Shown: positions 34,384-47,659, counted from the first letter of the stretch. The stretch: DNA of 64,000 nucleotides from Limonium bicolor (GCA_023374045.1 CM041780.1:29816337-29880336), one strand, 5' to 3'. Numbers and translations are program-made. Notes: generated by a model from the letters alone, not told the origin.

Positions 34384-36154
34384 CCAGTATCTCTGTGATA
34401 AGTAAATTTTGTTCTTAATTCTAATCTAAAATCTGCCTAATAAAGTATATTAGATGTTGAGGATGTAAGTTAAAGGTTAAATTAACCAAGCTACCCTGAA
34501 GGAATTAAATAGCTAAAACGACTCCGTGTATGTCGGGAAGAAAAATGTCTGTAAAGGAAATACTAATTGTTATTATACCATGAGTCATGATAATAAATTA
34601 AACAGGAAAACAAGAGACACTTACCAATAATGACAGTATTTATAAGCTACCTTCTAAATATGGCAATATTACCATCTGAAGGGAAAGATAGACTTTCATG
34701 TCCTTCTTTATGACTGCAATCCCAGTATATTAAACGGGAACCTACCTGTAAGTGAGGTAGAAAATAAAGAGTAGAAACATTATACTAATACTCACATGAG
34801 TTGATTCATAAACCGCAAGAACATGTGAAATTGTGGAAAACTGTACCTTGTTAGAAACCTTAACGGGAACCCCATTGTGGAATACTTAATGAACAGACAA
34901 TAAAAGATCGGGTATGTACTACCGACAATTGGTGAATCGATAATAGCAGGAAATCTTTTATACTATAAACAAGATGCACGGCTCGACCGTAGCTCATACT
35001 CTATATTGAGATTGGAAATCGAATATGGTGACAGTAAACTAAAATACCAGAATCACATGGTAATGACCTGAAGACCAAGGAGAGGAACTTAAATATACTC
35101 AGTATGTATACAAGACCCCAACGCCGAAGGCTACAACTACAAGAGGTGACAAATAAAAGACAAACTCAAGACCAACAAGAATACTACAACTATACATTTA
35201 CAACAACTGAACCACTGAATGCATCAGCAACACCGACAAAGACGACGAACCCCACTATCAGGACGCTACCACTATCAATGGAGAATTTATATAGTAAACC
35301 TATCGGGTAAGGACCCATGGAAAGAAGAATGCTTCAACTAAACGTGTGAGAGCTTATGGACTTGACAAGGAATAATTAAATTGGACAGGTAAGTAGTAAT
35401 ATATATCAAGAAGATACCCCATATGCGAAAGCAACTAGCGGGAGGAACACAGGAAAAGAATCAACTCAGATAAAGAGCAAGACACCTCAGTAATATTGAC
35501 AAGAAGAACCTTAGTGGAATCACCGTCATAAGCACCTATCAGAAATAAGCATACAGGCACAAACAAACAAGTGAAACTCGTGAAGAACGCAACGATGAAA
35601 AAAATCAAATGGAAGGTGAACTGTATTACAGTATATGCCACGTTGAGGAAGGACCTCGTAGTGGATTTGGCCAAAAAGGATAATGGAAGATACATGACAT
35701 GTGCTTGAGCATCACCGGATGGGCAAACCTTACAATATTATTGGAAGCCAACGTACAGTAACAAGATATACAATGAAGAATACCAAGCTATGCTGCAACT
35801 AACAGCTACTAAGAGACAAGATAATCAGGAGCGGTAGCATACCGCTGGACATCGATACGACAGTCTAAACAAGACATATCGGCGACAAACAGAATGGTAA
35901 ATCACCTTCACCAAACATACGGGATTCAACTACAAAAGCATAATAATGCAAAATAGAACAAGTCAGAGAATGCATAGATTCTTAGGGGCAATACCCCGTA
36001 AACGGACAGAAGTTCAGACAAGATCAACAATAACAATCAAACGAGAATAATGATGAACACAACTCATCAACCCTACATGTGAACATAAAGAAACTTAAAT
36101 ATACCACCTATGAAGCGCATTTGAGACTATTCCAAAATGATTGAACATTACTTA

Positions 36155-36190
36155 ATCAGAGTCGCGCAACGGAAGCGGGTGGTCCCATCA
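36155..36190 (+). other. tRNA-iMet 5'-half mimic, element L
   Basis: ATCAGAGTCGCGCAACGGAA then GCGGGTGGTCCCATCA. It follows plant initiator tRNA-Met through the D arm and into the anticodon loop, including CCCAT with the CAT anticodon. No T arm or 3' acceptor follows. Confidence 0.7.
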
Positions 36191-36368
36191 GTTAAAATTA
36201 TCTACTGAACTCAAGGGAAATGCACAACGTATTTCACGTATCTTAACCAAAATATGTGCCATACCCACCTAAAATCTTACAGCCGGGAGGATATCTTTTT
36301 AAACTAATCATAAGTTTCAAATAAGAGTAAAGATTGCTCACTATTTACAGACAAGTTATGCTAGTCTA

Positions 36369-36404
36369 GGGTACGGGGCGTACCCCTCTTTTTATGGGGG
36401 GGAG
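36369..36404 (+). other. Inner hairpin plus PPT-like tract, element L
   Basis: Arms GGGTACG and CGTACCC around GGG, then CTCTTTTTATGGGGGGGAGA. No LTR follows; the true PPT is 0.5 kb downstream. Confidence 0.65.
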
Positions 36405-36520
36405 AGCCTACCACGTTTTAGCATTTTTAGCATGGAAGTACACTTTCATTGTACTGTTGCACTGTGATTTGTATGTGAACAAGTATGACTTTGTGATTCT
36501 ATGAACTCTTACTTGATGAT

Positions 36521-36698
36521 GTGTACTACGTTACACTAGCATGAATGGATTATGTGTACTACGTTACACTATATTGAAGCTACTTTGGTAGTACGAATTA
36601 TATGTGTACTACGTTATACTATATTGGAGTGACTCCATGTTTGCATGATCTGTGCTATGCTACACTGCTATGAATGAATTACGTGCACTACGTTGCAC
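36521..36698 (+). repeat. Hairpin array GTGTA-CTACGT-TACAC, element L
   Basis: Copies at 36521-36536, 36554-36569, 36604-36619 and 36683-36698, plus a degraded one near 36650. The CTACGT loop is constant; arms are GTGTA/TACAC, GTGTA/TATAC and GTGCA/TGCAC. Confidence 0.7.
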
Positions 36699-36873
36699 TG
36701 CACTAAGTTGTTTTTAGTGATGACCTTTCATGCTCATTATACTGTATGTTAAGATTGAATATATACTACGAACTTAGAAGTAGTGAAACTTGGGACTTGA
36801 TCTCTAAAATAGAATTGAGTTGTGGATGCTTAGTGGAACTTGATTCCCCACAACCATTTAAACTTAGATATGA

Positions 36874-36908
36874 GACTTCGGGGCGAAGTCCCTTTAAGGG
36901 GGGTAGAT
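36874..36908 (+). other. Pre-PPT hairpin and PPT of element L
   Basis: Arms GACTTCG and CGAAGTC around GGG, then CCTTTAAGGGGGGTAGAT before LTR start TG at 36909. Confidence 0.85.
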
Positions 36909-39008
36909 TGAAATACCCCTAACATTCAAATAATTAAATATTGATAAATAAGTATTATTTAGGGGATTATTAAACCCTAAAAGAAAGTATATAAACATTT
37001 AGGCGTTAAAACACACCTAAACTCCTTAAGGTCAGAAACGTGCGTTAAAGCCCGACCTTAAAGTAAACAAGTTATATAAGTTATAAAATTCATGTAAAGA
37101 TAATCAAGGATCATTATATGACCCTTAGAACACAGGACCTCATCTAAAACCGAGCGAAAATACAAAATGCTCGGGAGTTCCCTTAAAGGCCCTTAAGGCC
37201 CGAAAGTCACGGAAATACATTATAGGATGAAGTAAAGCATTACTCTTCATTCCAAATACACCACAACAATTTATAAATCATATAAGATGAAGTCCTCAAG
37301 CTAAATTCACAGTTAAAGACAAAGTGCTCGGAGGTTCCCGATGCGGGCCCAATAAACCCCGGGAGTGCCCCGGAGTGGTACCGAAATGGAACATAGTCCT
37401 ATATAAATTAGTCTTGGAGTTCCTAACATCATTATTCAAAATTCTAAATAGAATGCTCGAGCCAATTCCTCAAAAATAAACAAAGTGCTCGGATGAATTT
37501 CTTAACGCTCTTTTTTGCCCCGGTTAGCCCGAGAGTTGTGTTTCGAGTTGATATAACCCCATATAACTCAATGTAACACCTTAACACATTATTATTGACT
37601 ATAAAAAATGTCAATAAACACTTGGAACTCATAGCGACTACTTAGTTTCCAGAAAATCCTTAAAGCACAAAAATGCACCTTCGGGTGTCACAAAAATGCG
37701 TTCTACACAATTACCTTGAAGTTTTTGAGGAGCCACGAGTTGATAACCTTAAAATGGGATACATTGAGCATCTAAATAAATTAATGCCAGTGTTAAACTC
37801 ATAGCACAAGTAGGGCCGATTTTATCATCAAAAAGGTACCTAAAATCAGCATTTTTTACCTTAAAACTTTCATCTTTTACCATAGAGTAAATGTACCAAA
37901 TAAGTGCTGGAACCTATTATACATATTAGTATGGTCTTAGTACAATATATTGTAACAAAAATCAAATTAAAAATCCATCTCGTTTGACCTCCAATGAAGG
38001 CGCCATTTATGGTGTTTAAAGCTTGAATTTTGACTAGAAAATTGTCTTATAGATGATGACTCACCTTATCACATGCCATGTTGTATTATGTGAAATTAAA
38101 TCAAAATAGGAGCCTCTTCACTGATTTTCCTGCACCAAACAAGGAGAGATTAGCTTAAATTTAAACAATGAAATTTAAATACACAAAAGTAACAACTTGC
38201 ATCTACTTTATACAAGTTGCAAGTGTGCAATCAAAACAGCCATGTTACTACCTCATGTGGCTTCCGAATTATGCAGGAATAAAGGGGAAGGATTGCTCAT
38301 TAAATAGCCAAAAGAATACCCTACCTAACTAGCATAAATCATAGTCAAATATAGACAAAATGAATTGTCTTGTAACAGCACAATGTGTCCGAAAATGAGC
38401 TAGAAAGAGGCTTAAATTGCCTTATAAAATCTCGAATAAAATACCTAGCTAACCTAGCCATGTTCAAATGTTTTAATCATCAAAAATCAGATGTTATAGT
38501 AGCATCTCATTACCGAAATTATAAGGAGAATGAGGACAATGAATGACTTGTATTCTACTTAGAAAATTCAAAAGAAAACACCTTACCTAACTTAGTCCTT
38601 GTCTTCTTCTTGCAATTATCAAACAAAGCTTCTATCATGCCTTGCCCACCCAGCCGAAATTATGCATGAAACATGGGCATTTATTGAGCCAATAAACAAG
38701 GAAATAAACTAAGGAAAAGAATTCTTAAAATGACATTAAATTATCAAAAGAAAAATCCTCTCATTCCATACCTTAACTTCCAACGCGAGTTTCATTCCCT
38801 CCTTGCCTTGTGGCCGGTTTGGTAAGATCTCCCTTCTCATCTTCATCTTCTTCCTTTTAAGCTCTTAAGTCCATTAATGGAGATTTAACTTCTATCTTCA
38901 TTTCTAAGGTAAATTCCTAGCATTTCTCAACAAGTCTTGAAGCAAAATCTTCCTAGCACATCTACATGAATTCGGCATCAATTAATACACCAAGGAGGTT
39001 GTCTTAAA
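36909..39008 (+). repeat. 3' LTR of element L, first part
   Basis: Starts TGAAATACCCC. Interrupted by element C after TTAAA (39004-39008); continues at 62254. No coding frame. The whole LTR would be about 5.8 kb when the retained halves of the two copies are combined. Confidence 0.85.
39004..39008 (+). other. TSD TTAAA, left of element C
   Basis: Matches 62249-62253. Confidence 0.95.
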
Positions 39009-39555
39009 TGAAATACCCCGAACTTAAATATAGGGATTAAAATTAATCTAATACGTATTTAAGGGCCTAAGGGTACCTAATTAATACTGGTAAGGAAAAA
39101 TAAATCCAAAAGAATAAATAAACGCTTAAAAGCGGAAAACGCTAAATAAGCGTTAAATAACCATAGGAGGTATGAGACCTCGGTTAGAGTATTATAGGGA
39201 TTCTAAAGGTTTAATAAGACCTAAATAATATATGGGAACAACTCCCGAAGAAAACGGATCCTTAAAACGGATTAAAACCACTAACGAACCTTAAAGCGCA
39301 TTTTTCGAGGTAACCGGGAAAACGTGTCTTTAAGCGGGTCAAATAGACTCGTAACAATTTTGGTCAACTAAATAATCATTAATAAATATTAGTGAAACTT
39401 TAGGACCAATAAAATCAATAAAACGAGGAATTAGTAAAAACTGTCAAAAACGAGAAGTTGTGGGGTAGAAACATGAATAACACAAACTTATGTGTCCACT
39501 TTTAAAATAAAAAGTAAAATGTATGTGTGTGCTGTGTGTATGTCCGATTTGGACC

Positions 39556-39735
39556 CCTCACTCACACTCTCTCACACACTCACTCCCTTATTTACAAAAC
39601 TACAAAACTAATAAAGTAAACACTCACTACTTTATTACCCCATACTCTCACACTCTCTCTCCTATTTCTATCTCCCTCTCTCACGTAAATCCCCCACCCT
39701 CACTCTCTCTTTCTCTTCTTCTTCCTCCTCCAGCG
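39556..39735 (+). promoter_or_regulatory. Pyrimidine-rich tract in LTR C
   Basis: CTCACT/CTCTCT-rich stretch of about 180 bp, repeated at about 58514-58695. Such Y patches are common around plant core promoters and 5' UTRs. I see no clear TATA box, so the role is a guess. Confidence 0.3.
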
Positions 39736-41226
39736 ATTTCCATGGAGAAATGGAAACACCCACACAAACTCTACTTCTCTCCTCTTGTAACCCCCTTGAA
39801 TCTCTTCCAAAAATTATAAAAACTACACCATTGGAATCCTCTCATCAAGAGCTACATTCCTATCTTTTCAAAAATCTAAAACAACAACTTTCATCTCCAT
39901 GGGTATGGAGCATTTGGAGTTTCAAGACCACCATTAGAACCACCTCTTCCTCCTTGTCATTTTAAGGTAAAAATCTTCTTGAAACTCCTTTGTTTTTCTA
40001 GCCTCATGGGCAAAACGAAAATAAGCTAACACCTTGTTTGGTTTCTTTGCATTCTAGCCGATTTTGGCTTGTTGAGGGAGTTGGAAATCTTGTTCTTGAA
40101 CCACTCCAAGTTTCACTTACACCCTTGCAAGGTAAGGAATTTTCTAAACCCTAAAGCCCACATTAAAAGCTTAAATAATGTTAGGGTTAATTTTTAGTAT
40201 TGAATGGTGTATTTAAGAATGGGTTGTGTGTTAGATTGGTTGAGAGACTAAAACCGGTAGAGAGAAGGAAGGAGGAAGAAGCAAGAAGAACAAAGAAAAT
40301 CTAGAAGAAAAACAAGGTAATTAAACTCACCCTTGTGTAGTCTTGTATATGTATGTGTAACAGATTTTAGAAGTTTGAAATGAGTAATGGAAATGGTATT
40401 GTGTAGTAATGTATTGTGCAGGAGAATCTAAGTGCTTAAAACCGTTGAAAGACATGTAAAATGTATTGAAACTTAGTTGGGTATTGGGTTGTTGAGTGCA
40501 GGAATTTTTAGTAGTGTTTTAGTATTGGTAATTGTGTATGGGAGATTGTATATTGATGTTGTGTATAAACAGGTGAGATGATGTTAATGTGTGAGGAAAC
40601 ATTGTGGTGAGAGTGTATAAAATATAGGGGAGACAATGGCAAAATCTGCCTAGGATTATAACGTTTAGTGAACCAGAAACTAGGTGACTAATAGGTGTTG
40701 TAACAGATTTTGATAGAGAAAGATAAAGGGGTAGATTGGGGGAGGTAGATAATGTATTGTGATGTACTAGGAACTCTAGAAATGACATTAGAAGAGGTAG
40801 TTAGAGAAGGGGAGAGTAAGTGTCAAAATCTGTAGCAAAGTGTATTAATATGCATTGGAGAAGTTAGGAAGGATTAGTGTGCAAGAATTGGTAAAAAGAG
40901 TGTTGGACTTGGGTATAGGTATTGCAACGGCTTGGAAATGTATTTGGAATGCTAATGGTGGCATTGGTTGAGAAGTAATGGATGGTAGAATGGAGTATGA
41001 AAATCTGTAGCATAAGAGGAAAGAAAACTGTTGTAAGTGTGGAAAGGAAGTGATGGAATTGCGTAAGTTGATTGATGGATTTAGTAAAGAATTTGGTGGA
41101 TGAACTAAGGCAATTTGGAGGGCCTAGGTAGTGTTTAAACATGTGGGATTACATGTAAGAAGATTGGAGAAACAATGGGTAAAGTATAGGACTGAAAACA
41201 GAAGTAAAAATGCAAATACTGGGCCG

Positions 41227-41617
41227 GACCGAACTTGCGACCGGACTTGCAAGTTCGGTCGAGCCCAGATTTACAAAGACGGGAATGCTTCTGGAATGGA
41301 CCGAACTTGCGACCGGACTTGCAAGTTTGGTCGGACCAGAAAATTCTCCCGTCAGTAACCTTCTGGAATGGACCGAACTTGCGACCGGACTTGCATGTTC
41401 GGTCGGCCAGAAAAATTTCCGTCGAGTAAGCTACTGGAATGGACCGACCTTGCGACCGGACTTGCAAGGTCGGTCGGGCTAAAATTTTCACATACGAAAC
41501 TTACTGGAATGGACCGACCTTGGGACCGGACTTGCAAGGTCAGTCGGCCCTGTAATTCTCCAGCGTAATTCCTTACTGACTTGGACCGAACTTGCGACCG
41601 GACTTGCAAGTTCGGTC
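41227..41617 (+). repeat. Six-unit hairpin array in LTR C
   Basis: Each unit has 12-nt arms GACCGAACTTGC and GCAAGTTCGGTC around GACCGGACTT, with unrelated 27-40 nt spacers often ending CTGGAATG. In units 4 and 5 both arms changed together (GACCGACC.. with ..GGTCGGTC). The 3' LTR copy is 60180-60570. Confidence 0.85.
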
Positions 41618-43169
41618 AAGTCAAAACTTGCAAAAAAAAAACTATAAGACTATGGTTAGTATATATATATATGTATATGTATACCCACCTATACATAAGT
41701 GCATATATATGTAAGTATACCATTGTTAAGCAATGAAAAGTAAGTAAATAAAATGTAAGTATAAGAATGTGAAGACTTAGTAAGTATGAGTTAGGAAGCG
41801 TAAGGGTAACCGAATTAATTAATGATAGTTAGATTAATTTCGGTTGTATGTATATAATAGGATTTGATTTGTGAACACCGGAGGAACGTTGGGATACAAG
41901 TACAACGGTGAAAGGTATGATTTCTTCATGCCCTGTATCCTAATCTGGTTACCCCGATTTGTGTGCTTATTTGATCACCCAAATAAGATAAATGCATGAT
42001 TCGGACTATATTGCACTTACCTGTGCTTGACTTATGTTGTTCTTGATATTTATTGTCTTGAGCACTAGTTTGTATAATTCATGAAATGTATGAATGATGA
42101 TGACTTGTATTCGAATCTTGTATTGTACTAAGTATTGTTGTATTGTATTTGTATAATTGGGTATTGAGCATAGTAATTGTGGATGTGGCTTGTATGATTG
42201 ACTTCTGCTAATTCCAACTACCTAACTCCTAACTTAAGTGAGTAAACCGGAATGAGTAGAAGTCCGATAAAGCTTCGGCCACGCGTGAGGATGCGGAGTC
42301 ACAAGAGGTTGGCTGCAATTCCTGACTCTTAAACTGGTCCGCGGCCCAAATCCCTTAAATGGGTAGCATCCCGGATTGGTGAGTCAAGTAAATCCCGGAG
42401 GTGGGACGGTGTAGTCCCCAGGGCCGGAGGTCCCGACGACTTAACTTGAGTAAGAGTAAGAGTAAGTAAGTATGGATCCGTAAGTATGTATGAGTATGTA
42501 TGCGTATGTATGAAGTAACGAGTAAAAGAGTAATCTCCACCCGATTAACCCGGGTGGACCAATGAAGCTAACAAGAACTGTATCTTGTGTATGTAATGTG
42601 TATGTGTAATTCGGAAAAAGGTAAGTACGTATTGAATGGTTTATGTTGTACTCTTGTATGTAATGAAGTGTATGTATGTGTGTATGTCTTGCGCAATGTA
42701 TTGTAATATTATGTATAAGAACATGTATGCATGTATGTTTGAATGAAATCAACCGCATGTATTCGACCAAGTGGTCGGCGTACCCTCACTAGTACGCGGG
42801 GTATGCGGTTATCATGCGCAGCGAAAGCTGACCCCCTAGGGGGAACGTTTTTAGTGTGCAGGTACCCGAAGCGGATGTGGTCAAGGTAAGAGACCGGCGG
42901 CACACCCTTGTACTTAGAAAGTAAGTAGTTGTGAGGAATGGGTAGATGTAGACTCTTAGTGAGTATGTATGAACTTGGAATGGATATTATAATTGTATAA
43001 GGATCCTAGTAGACTCGGTTAAGTATATTGTAATGTATGGATTATGGAGGAGTAAGTATTGAATGGAGCATTATTGTATTTGATTGATGAATGGAGTATG
43101 TATTATAGATGTGTAGTACTCTGGATTCCGGTCCATCAGACCGATGCTGTAAGCAGTAGTAGTAGCCTT

Positions 43170-43191
43170 GTTAGCCACGTGGGTGGTTAAC
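43170..43191 (+). other. U5 hairpin, LTR C
   Basis: Arms GTTAGCCAC and GTGGTTAAC around GTGG, as in A. 3' LTR copy at 62126-62147. Confidence 0.75.
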
Positions 43192-43297
43192 GGCATTGTA
43201 TCACCCATTGTATGTAAGTAAGTATCCGCTGCGTGTATCTGATGTGTAAGGAGATTGGACGATAAGCATGTATTAATGGTAGGGGTGTTACAAAAAG

Positions 43298-43309
43298 TGG
43301 TATCAGAGT
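43298..43309 (+). other. PBS of element C
   Basis: TGGTATCAGAGT, one mismatch at the last base. Inverted repeat ATCAGAGTGA/TCGCTCTGAT (43302-43325, loop AGTA) with one G:T pair. Confidence 0.9.
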
Positions 43310-44258
43310 GAAGTATCGCTCTGATGACTGGAAATACCGAGTTTAGGAATACCGAGCTAGGAATTAGAAGCTTAGGGCTAAGGGCTGAGTGTTAGCATTA
43401 GAAATATGCTAGTTAGGAACTACCGGGAGTACCGGATACCTACAATACTAGTCCCGCCCGCCGCAGACCCCACTGTATAACTTGGGAAAGGACGCCAGAG
43501 AGAAGAAAAGTCTTCTCATACTCGGGGAAACCCGATCTGGCAGTTGTGAAGCAATCACACGGTAACAGGAACCGACATATGGTAGATTCGAGGATTTGGA
43601 AGTCCCGGAGATGGATCCCGGCTGGACAACAATACCCGCACTTAATGGCGGAAGAATGAGGACTCCAACCATAAGTAGACTACAACATGCAACAACATGG
43701 GGCGACGTGCTTAGCAGTCGCAAAACCTGGCTAACCAACCAGCAGCAGGAAAAGGAGCACTAAGCGTACAACGACGCGGGAAAAGGGAGCAGTAACGGAA
43801 CCCGAGACACAAGTCTACGGGATAGTGATACTTGAATAATATCATCAACGGTATGCTAGCCGACTAAGGACATAGTCGGAAGCGGTTAACTCCAAAGCTA
43901 CAACGCCACTAAGGTTGCAATACCTGGCCAATATAGCTCAGACAACTACAAGAACAACCATGAGATATAATCCAATAGGACTACAAGAGTAGTGCCTAAG
44001 AGGCTCAATAACCACCACACAATGTGTGGGAACGAGCCACAAGGAACGACACTAAACCAAATAGAATGGGAACCTCCAAGGAGTGGAGGAGTACCCAGAT
44101 CTACGACAGCCATGTCTAGACCACCAAGAGCTACCTAAAGGAGCGAGTATACCAATTATAGATCAATAAGATCGAGGGAAGCGTCAACAAGACTAACAAA
44201 CATAAATGGAAACCATACCGTGATCGGTATAGGATAACTCAAAAACCGCCAGTACCAC

Positions 44259-44278
44259 GCACTTGCTACGGCAAGTGC
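44259..44278 (+). other. Leader hairpin GCACTTG/CAAGTGC, element C
   Basis: Perfect 7-bp stem, loop CTACGG, about 960 nt after the PBS. Confidence 0.7.
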
Positions 44279-47200
44279 AGTAAGAACATGAACATGTAAA
44301 GGAACACTCACACGTCACAAGTACATAGTAATGTACGGTGACCGTAATGAAACAACCACAGGATCACACATCCTAACAACCAGACGTATGAAACCTTGGG
44401 AAGGCTTAACGGCCGACTACTGTACTTACCAGTCAGCGAGAAGCTAGACTTGGTCAAGACCTCAAGCATGGCTATGCCATGAGAGATTTCTTTTAACACT
44501 GAACCATATTTTAAAACCCAAAAATTTCTTTCAAAACCATAAACCTTCTTTTAAAACCTTGGATTTTAAAACCAGACCAACAGCATTACGGTGAGTATCA
44601 AAGAATGATACAAGAGGAGTTGACAATAGAATACTTCACCTAGGCGTGTGGCGAACACTACGAGTGTACCCGTTACGGGATGTGGGACAACCGCACTCCG
44701 AAGGAGCTTGCGGGCCCGACATATAGTTGGGTAAGTGGTAACGTGTCAATATGGTACCCCACGTATGTATACATGTAGTGTGCGACACACGGGAAGTAGT
44801 CAACTCCGTTCTACGGACCATGAGTGAGTTCAACCAGAACAGCTGGACACCTCAGACGATCAAGTATCAAGGAACTCAAAGAATCCATCTGGAGATGAGG
44901 AATAAGAACTAAGAAGTGCAAAGAGCACATACTAGTAAGTATAGACATTGGATATGTCTCAAGGACATCAAACGAACACGTGATAGTTGGGAAGTACACC
45001 CAGCCTAGACACGGTAAGTCAACCGCCTAACGTGAACACCACGATACTCAATAAACGGGACAGAGTTCCCAAGGACAATTACACGATTACCACAAATATA
45101 ACCCATCATCGGAAAGGATACTTAAACCTAGTCTACCCAAGGACGGGAGACGCCATAACCCAAAAAGGGACAACTCAAGTACAATACCACAAGACGATAC
45201 AGTGGACAACATATCATAAACGTTTGTCGGATGTAACGGCATAATTTAACGACACCCAAGAGCAAATCTTGAGGGTGATTGGATTAACAACAGCCAAACC
45301 AAGCGTCAAGATAAGAATACATGAGCTGGAACGAACACTCGGTTAAGACACCGAAGGGATTTCACTTGACAGGAAATACCCTAGTCTACAAAAGGCACTA
45401 ATCATCACCAGATTGCCTAAGAGTCTCCTATGAACGGAAGCGTGATGCCACGACTTACCATGGAGCCCAATAATATCTCCAACCTATGACGGTATACACG
45501 GAGTGGAAACATGTATAACAGCTTGCGAAGAGCATAGCTTGCAGCGATACGGCTCAGAAGTCGTAAACCAAATACGTTATATAACCTTAAACGGTTGCCA
45601 AACCGGCACCAATGGTTAACAAGACCTGCAAGAGATATTGCCTCATACGACAAGAAATCAACAACTGGACCCTAAATTCAAACCCAACATCCTGAGTGGC
45701 TTGAAGTAATGGCCAACTCAAGGTCACTGTCACTAGAGCATCAGCCTAGTATACAGTTGACGGAGTTCTTAATTACCGCCATGCCTTCTGTAGCAATGGT
45801 AGCACAGAGGCATAAGAATCATGATAATGCCAACATTGGCCTAGCCCACACTTGGACACTACGAGAAACCCAAGGGAAGGTACCCCTTATAATCGAAGAC
45901 CACCAATGCGGTGATGATGTGAACCCTTGGAAAGGCTTCCATCTATTATAATAGTAAGCCTACGCTTATGAATATTGTCAAGGGGCGATGGAATAAGGAA
46001 ATGAGATTTCCAAATCATTACGACTTAAAGGAGTAAGCATACTCCATAAGCACCCAAACATGTGGTGGACCATGGTGTAAACACCAACATAGCAACCTTG
46101 TCATTAGACCTATGAGTGGAGACAAACCCCTCAACAAGAACTTTCATTTATCAATGACAGGGTACTCTTCAATTGGAGAACGGGACCAGAAAACCCTTGA
46201 AGCTTCATGGGATGTCCCGGTGATGTACATACAAGAATAAAACCGCACAGCCAGAGCCTAAACCAATGCTCAGCACTGAAAGACAATAATTATCAAAGCA
46301 ATTAATGTGAACACACGTTGAACATCACGAATGACTAACGCTCAAGAGAGCTTATAACCCGATGAGTTATCTCACCCTTGGTCAACCAAGATACTTGATA
46401 AACCGTATCATAAATGATGATGGAATGTGAGGTAAGCTAACCTACACATGAAACCTAAAATGGAAGAACATCTCCACATTGGGAAGATATTAATATTGTG
46501 GTATGCTACGACAACCGTCATACACACGAACATTGGAAACCCCAGGGTATACATACCATAAGGGAATGGTGCCAATGACAATGGCAATGAGTAATGAGGA
46601 ACTATCACAGTAACAGAAACAGTAAAAACGATGTTGTATAATGAGAAAGAATACGGTGTGCAACAGCGACCGCTATGAGGAAGTAGATAAGCAACGACAC
46701 GGAGTATAAGTATGAGATGACACACAGAAATATTCTTTCCTATCACGTAAGCGACTTACTGTCAAGCGTTTACGCCTCTGCACTCTGTATGACTGAGTGT
46801 TTTGGCATTGCACTTGTTCAGCTAATGACCTAATGAGATGACGAGGGATATGGAGAATGTAAACCGTACTAAATCTTTTCTTTCACCACAAACACGGCAT
46901 AAGCCAGTCAAGCAAGCTTAGCAACATACAGTGCGGCCTAAGGCCAAAGAAGCACGAAGAGTGTACAACACACTAATAATCACAAGATGTGAATTCCATT
47001 GGAATATAAGGTGAAAGAAGACATATCAAAGTCAATAGGACCGACGCATAGAAAATGCAAGGTCATACAAGCAAAGAACACTTGTACTGAACCAGGAGAA
47101 CTGGTATAATTCAGAAGCTATTGACAACAGAGGAAGTACTACAACTAAGTAGTGACTTAACCTCACCCGACAATAAGTCGGAGGAGCTTAATGAATAATC

Positions 47201-47382
47201 GTGGAAACAAAATAGCATGTGCAGTAGATTACCAGAGAGCTGGTTATAAATCTTAAACTCGTTGAGTTCAAACACGGTAAAACAATACCGCAGTTGTCTA
47301 GTAAACCTTATTCCCATAATAGACGGATAAAAGGTGATGTATATCACATTAATGATAACACGAAGGGTAAGTAACCCAAGCT

Positions 47383-47422
47383 ATCAGGGTCGCGCAGTAG
47401 AAGCTAGTGGGCCCTAACTAGG
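47383..47422 (+). other. tRNA-iMet 5'-half mimic, element C
   Basis: ATCAGGGTCGCGCAGTAGAA then GCTAGTGGGCCCTAAC. It follows initiator tRNA-Met into the anticodon stem (GTGGGCCC), with several substitutions and a missing A in the anticodon loop. Confidence 0.6.
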
Positions 47423-47659
47423 AGAAAATATACCTAGTAAGTATAATAGAATGGCTATTAATGCCTTGAAGCCGGTCAGGCTAGAACCGAATTAAGTATG
47501 AGTTAAGTAAACTCATATAGGAACTCTTGGTGCAAAGACTAAACCATTGGTACGGTTAAGACCCTTTGACCAGAGCATAGTATATAGTATACCGTAGTGA
47601 AGCTAAACGCTTCGGATTGCCTGAATTAAATAACCAATGTTTAATATTAACATATGGGA

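Larger units (their letters stand above)
32223..36908 (+). mobile_element. Interior of element L, non-coding
   Basis: 4.7 kb from PBS to PPT without a recognisable retroelement frame. Features in order: leader hairpin 32632-32651, PPT-like tract 33391-33408 behind AAAGTT/AACTTT, conserved block 34243-34383, tRNA-iMet mimic 36155-36190, inner hairpin plus PPT 36369-36404, hairpin array 36521-36698 and terminal PPT. LARD-like. Confidence 0.8.
39009..43292 (+). repeat. 5' LTR of element C
   Basis: TGAAATACCCC to TGTTACA. Holds a long CT-rich tract (about 39556-39735), possible donor TTGCAAG/GTAAGG (40131/40132), hairpin array 41227-41617, TA/GTAT microsatellites (about 41657-41690 and 42470-42515), conserved block 41904-41967, possible acceptor GTGCAG/GTAC (42861/42862) and U5 hairpin 43170-43191. 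Open frames across the array are repeat by-products. Confidence 0.93.

Noticed and set aside
35104..35310. Possible gene in the interior of L
   Set aside because: 68 residues of biased composition, no similarity I recognise, and no conserved counterpart in A or C.
39523..39965. Small protein genes in LTR C
   Set aside because: Composed of CT-rich low-complexity sequence, no domain, and duplicated with frame changes in the other LTR.
41131..41609. Overlapping open frames with repeated DRTC, CKFGR and similar peptides
   Set aside because: They arise from reading the hairpin array in several frames on both strands; no known domain, and the copy at 60084-60586 mirrors them exactly as LTR duplication predicts.
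41227..41617. CRISPR array
   Set aside because: Repeat-spacer look only. The repeats are imperfect, lie inside a plant LTR, are duplicated with it, and no cas genes exist.
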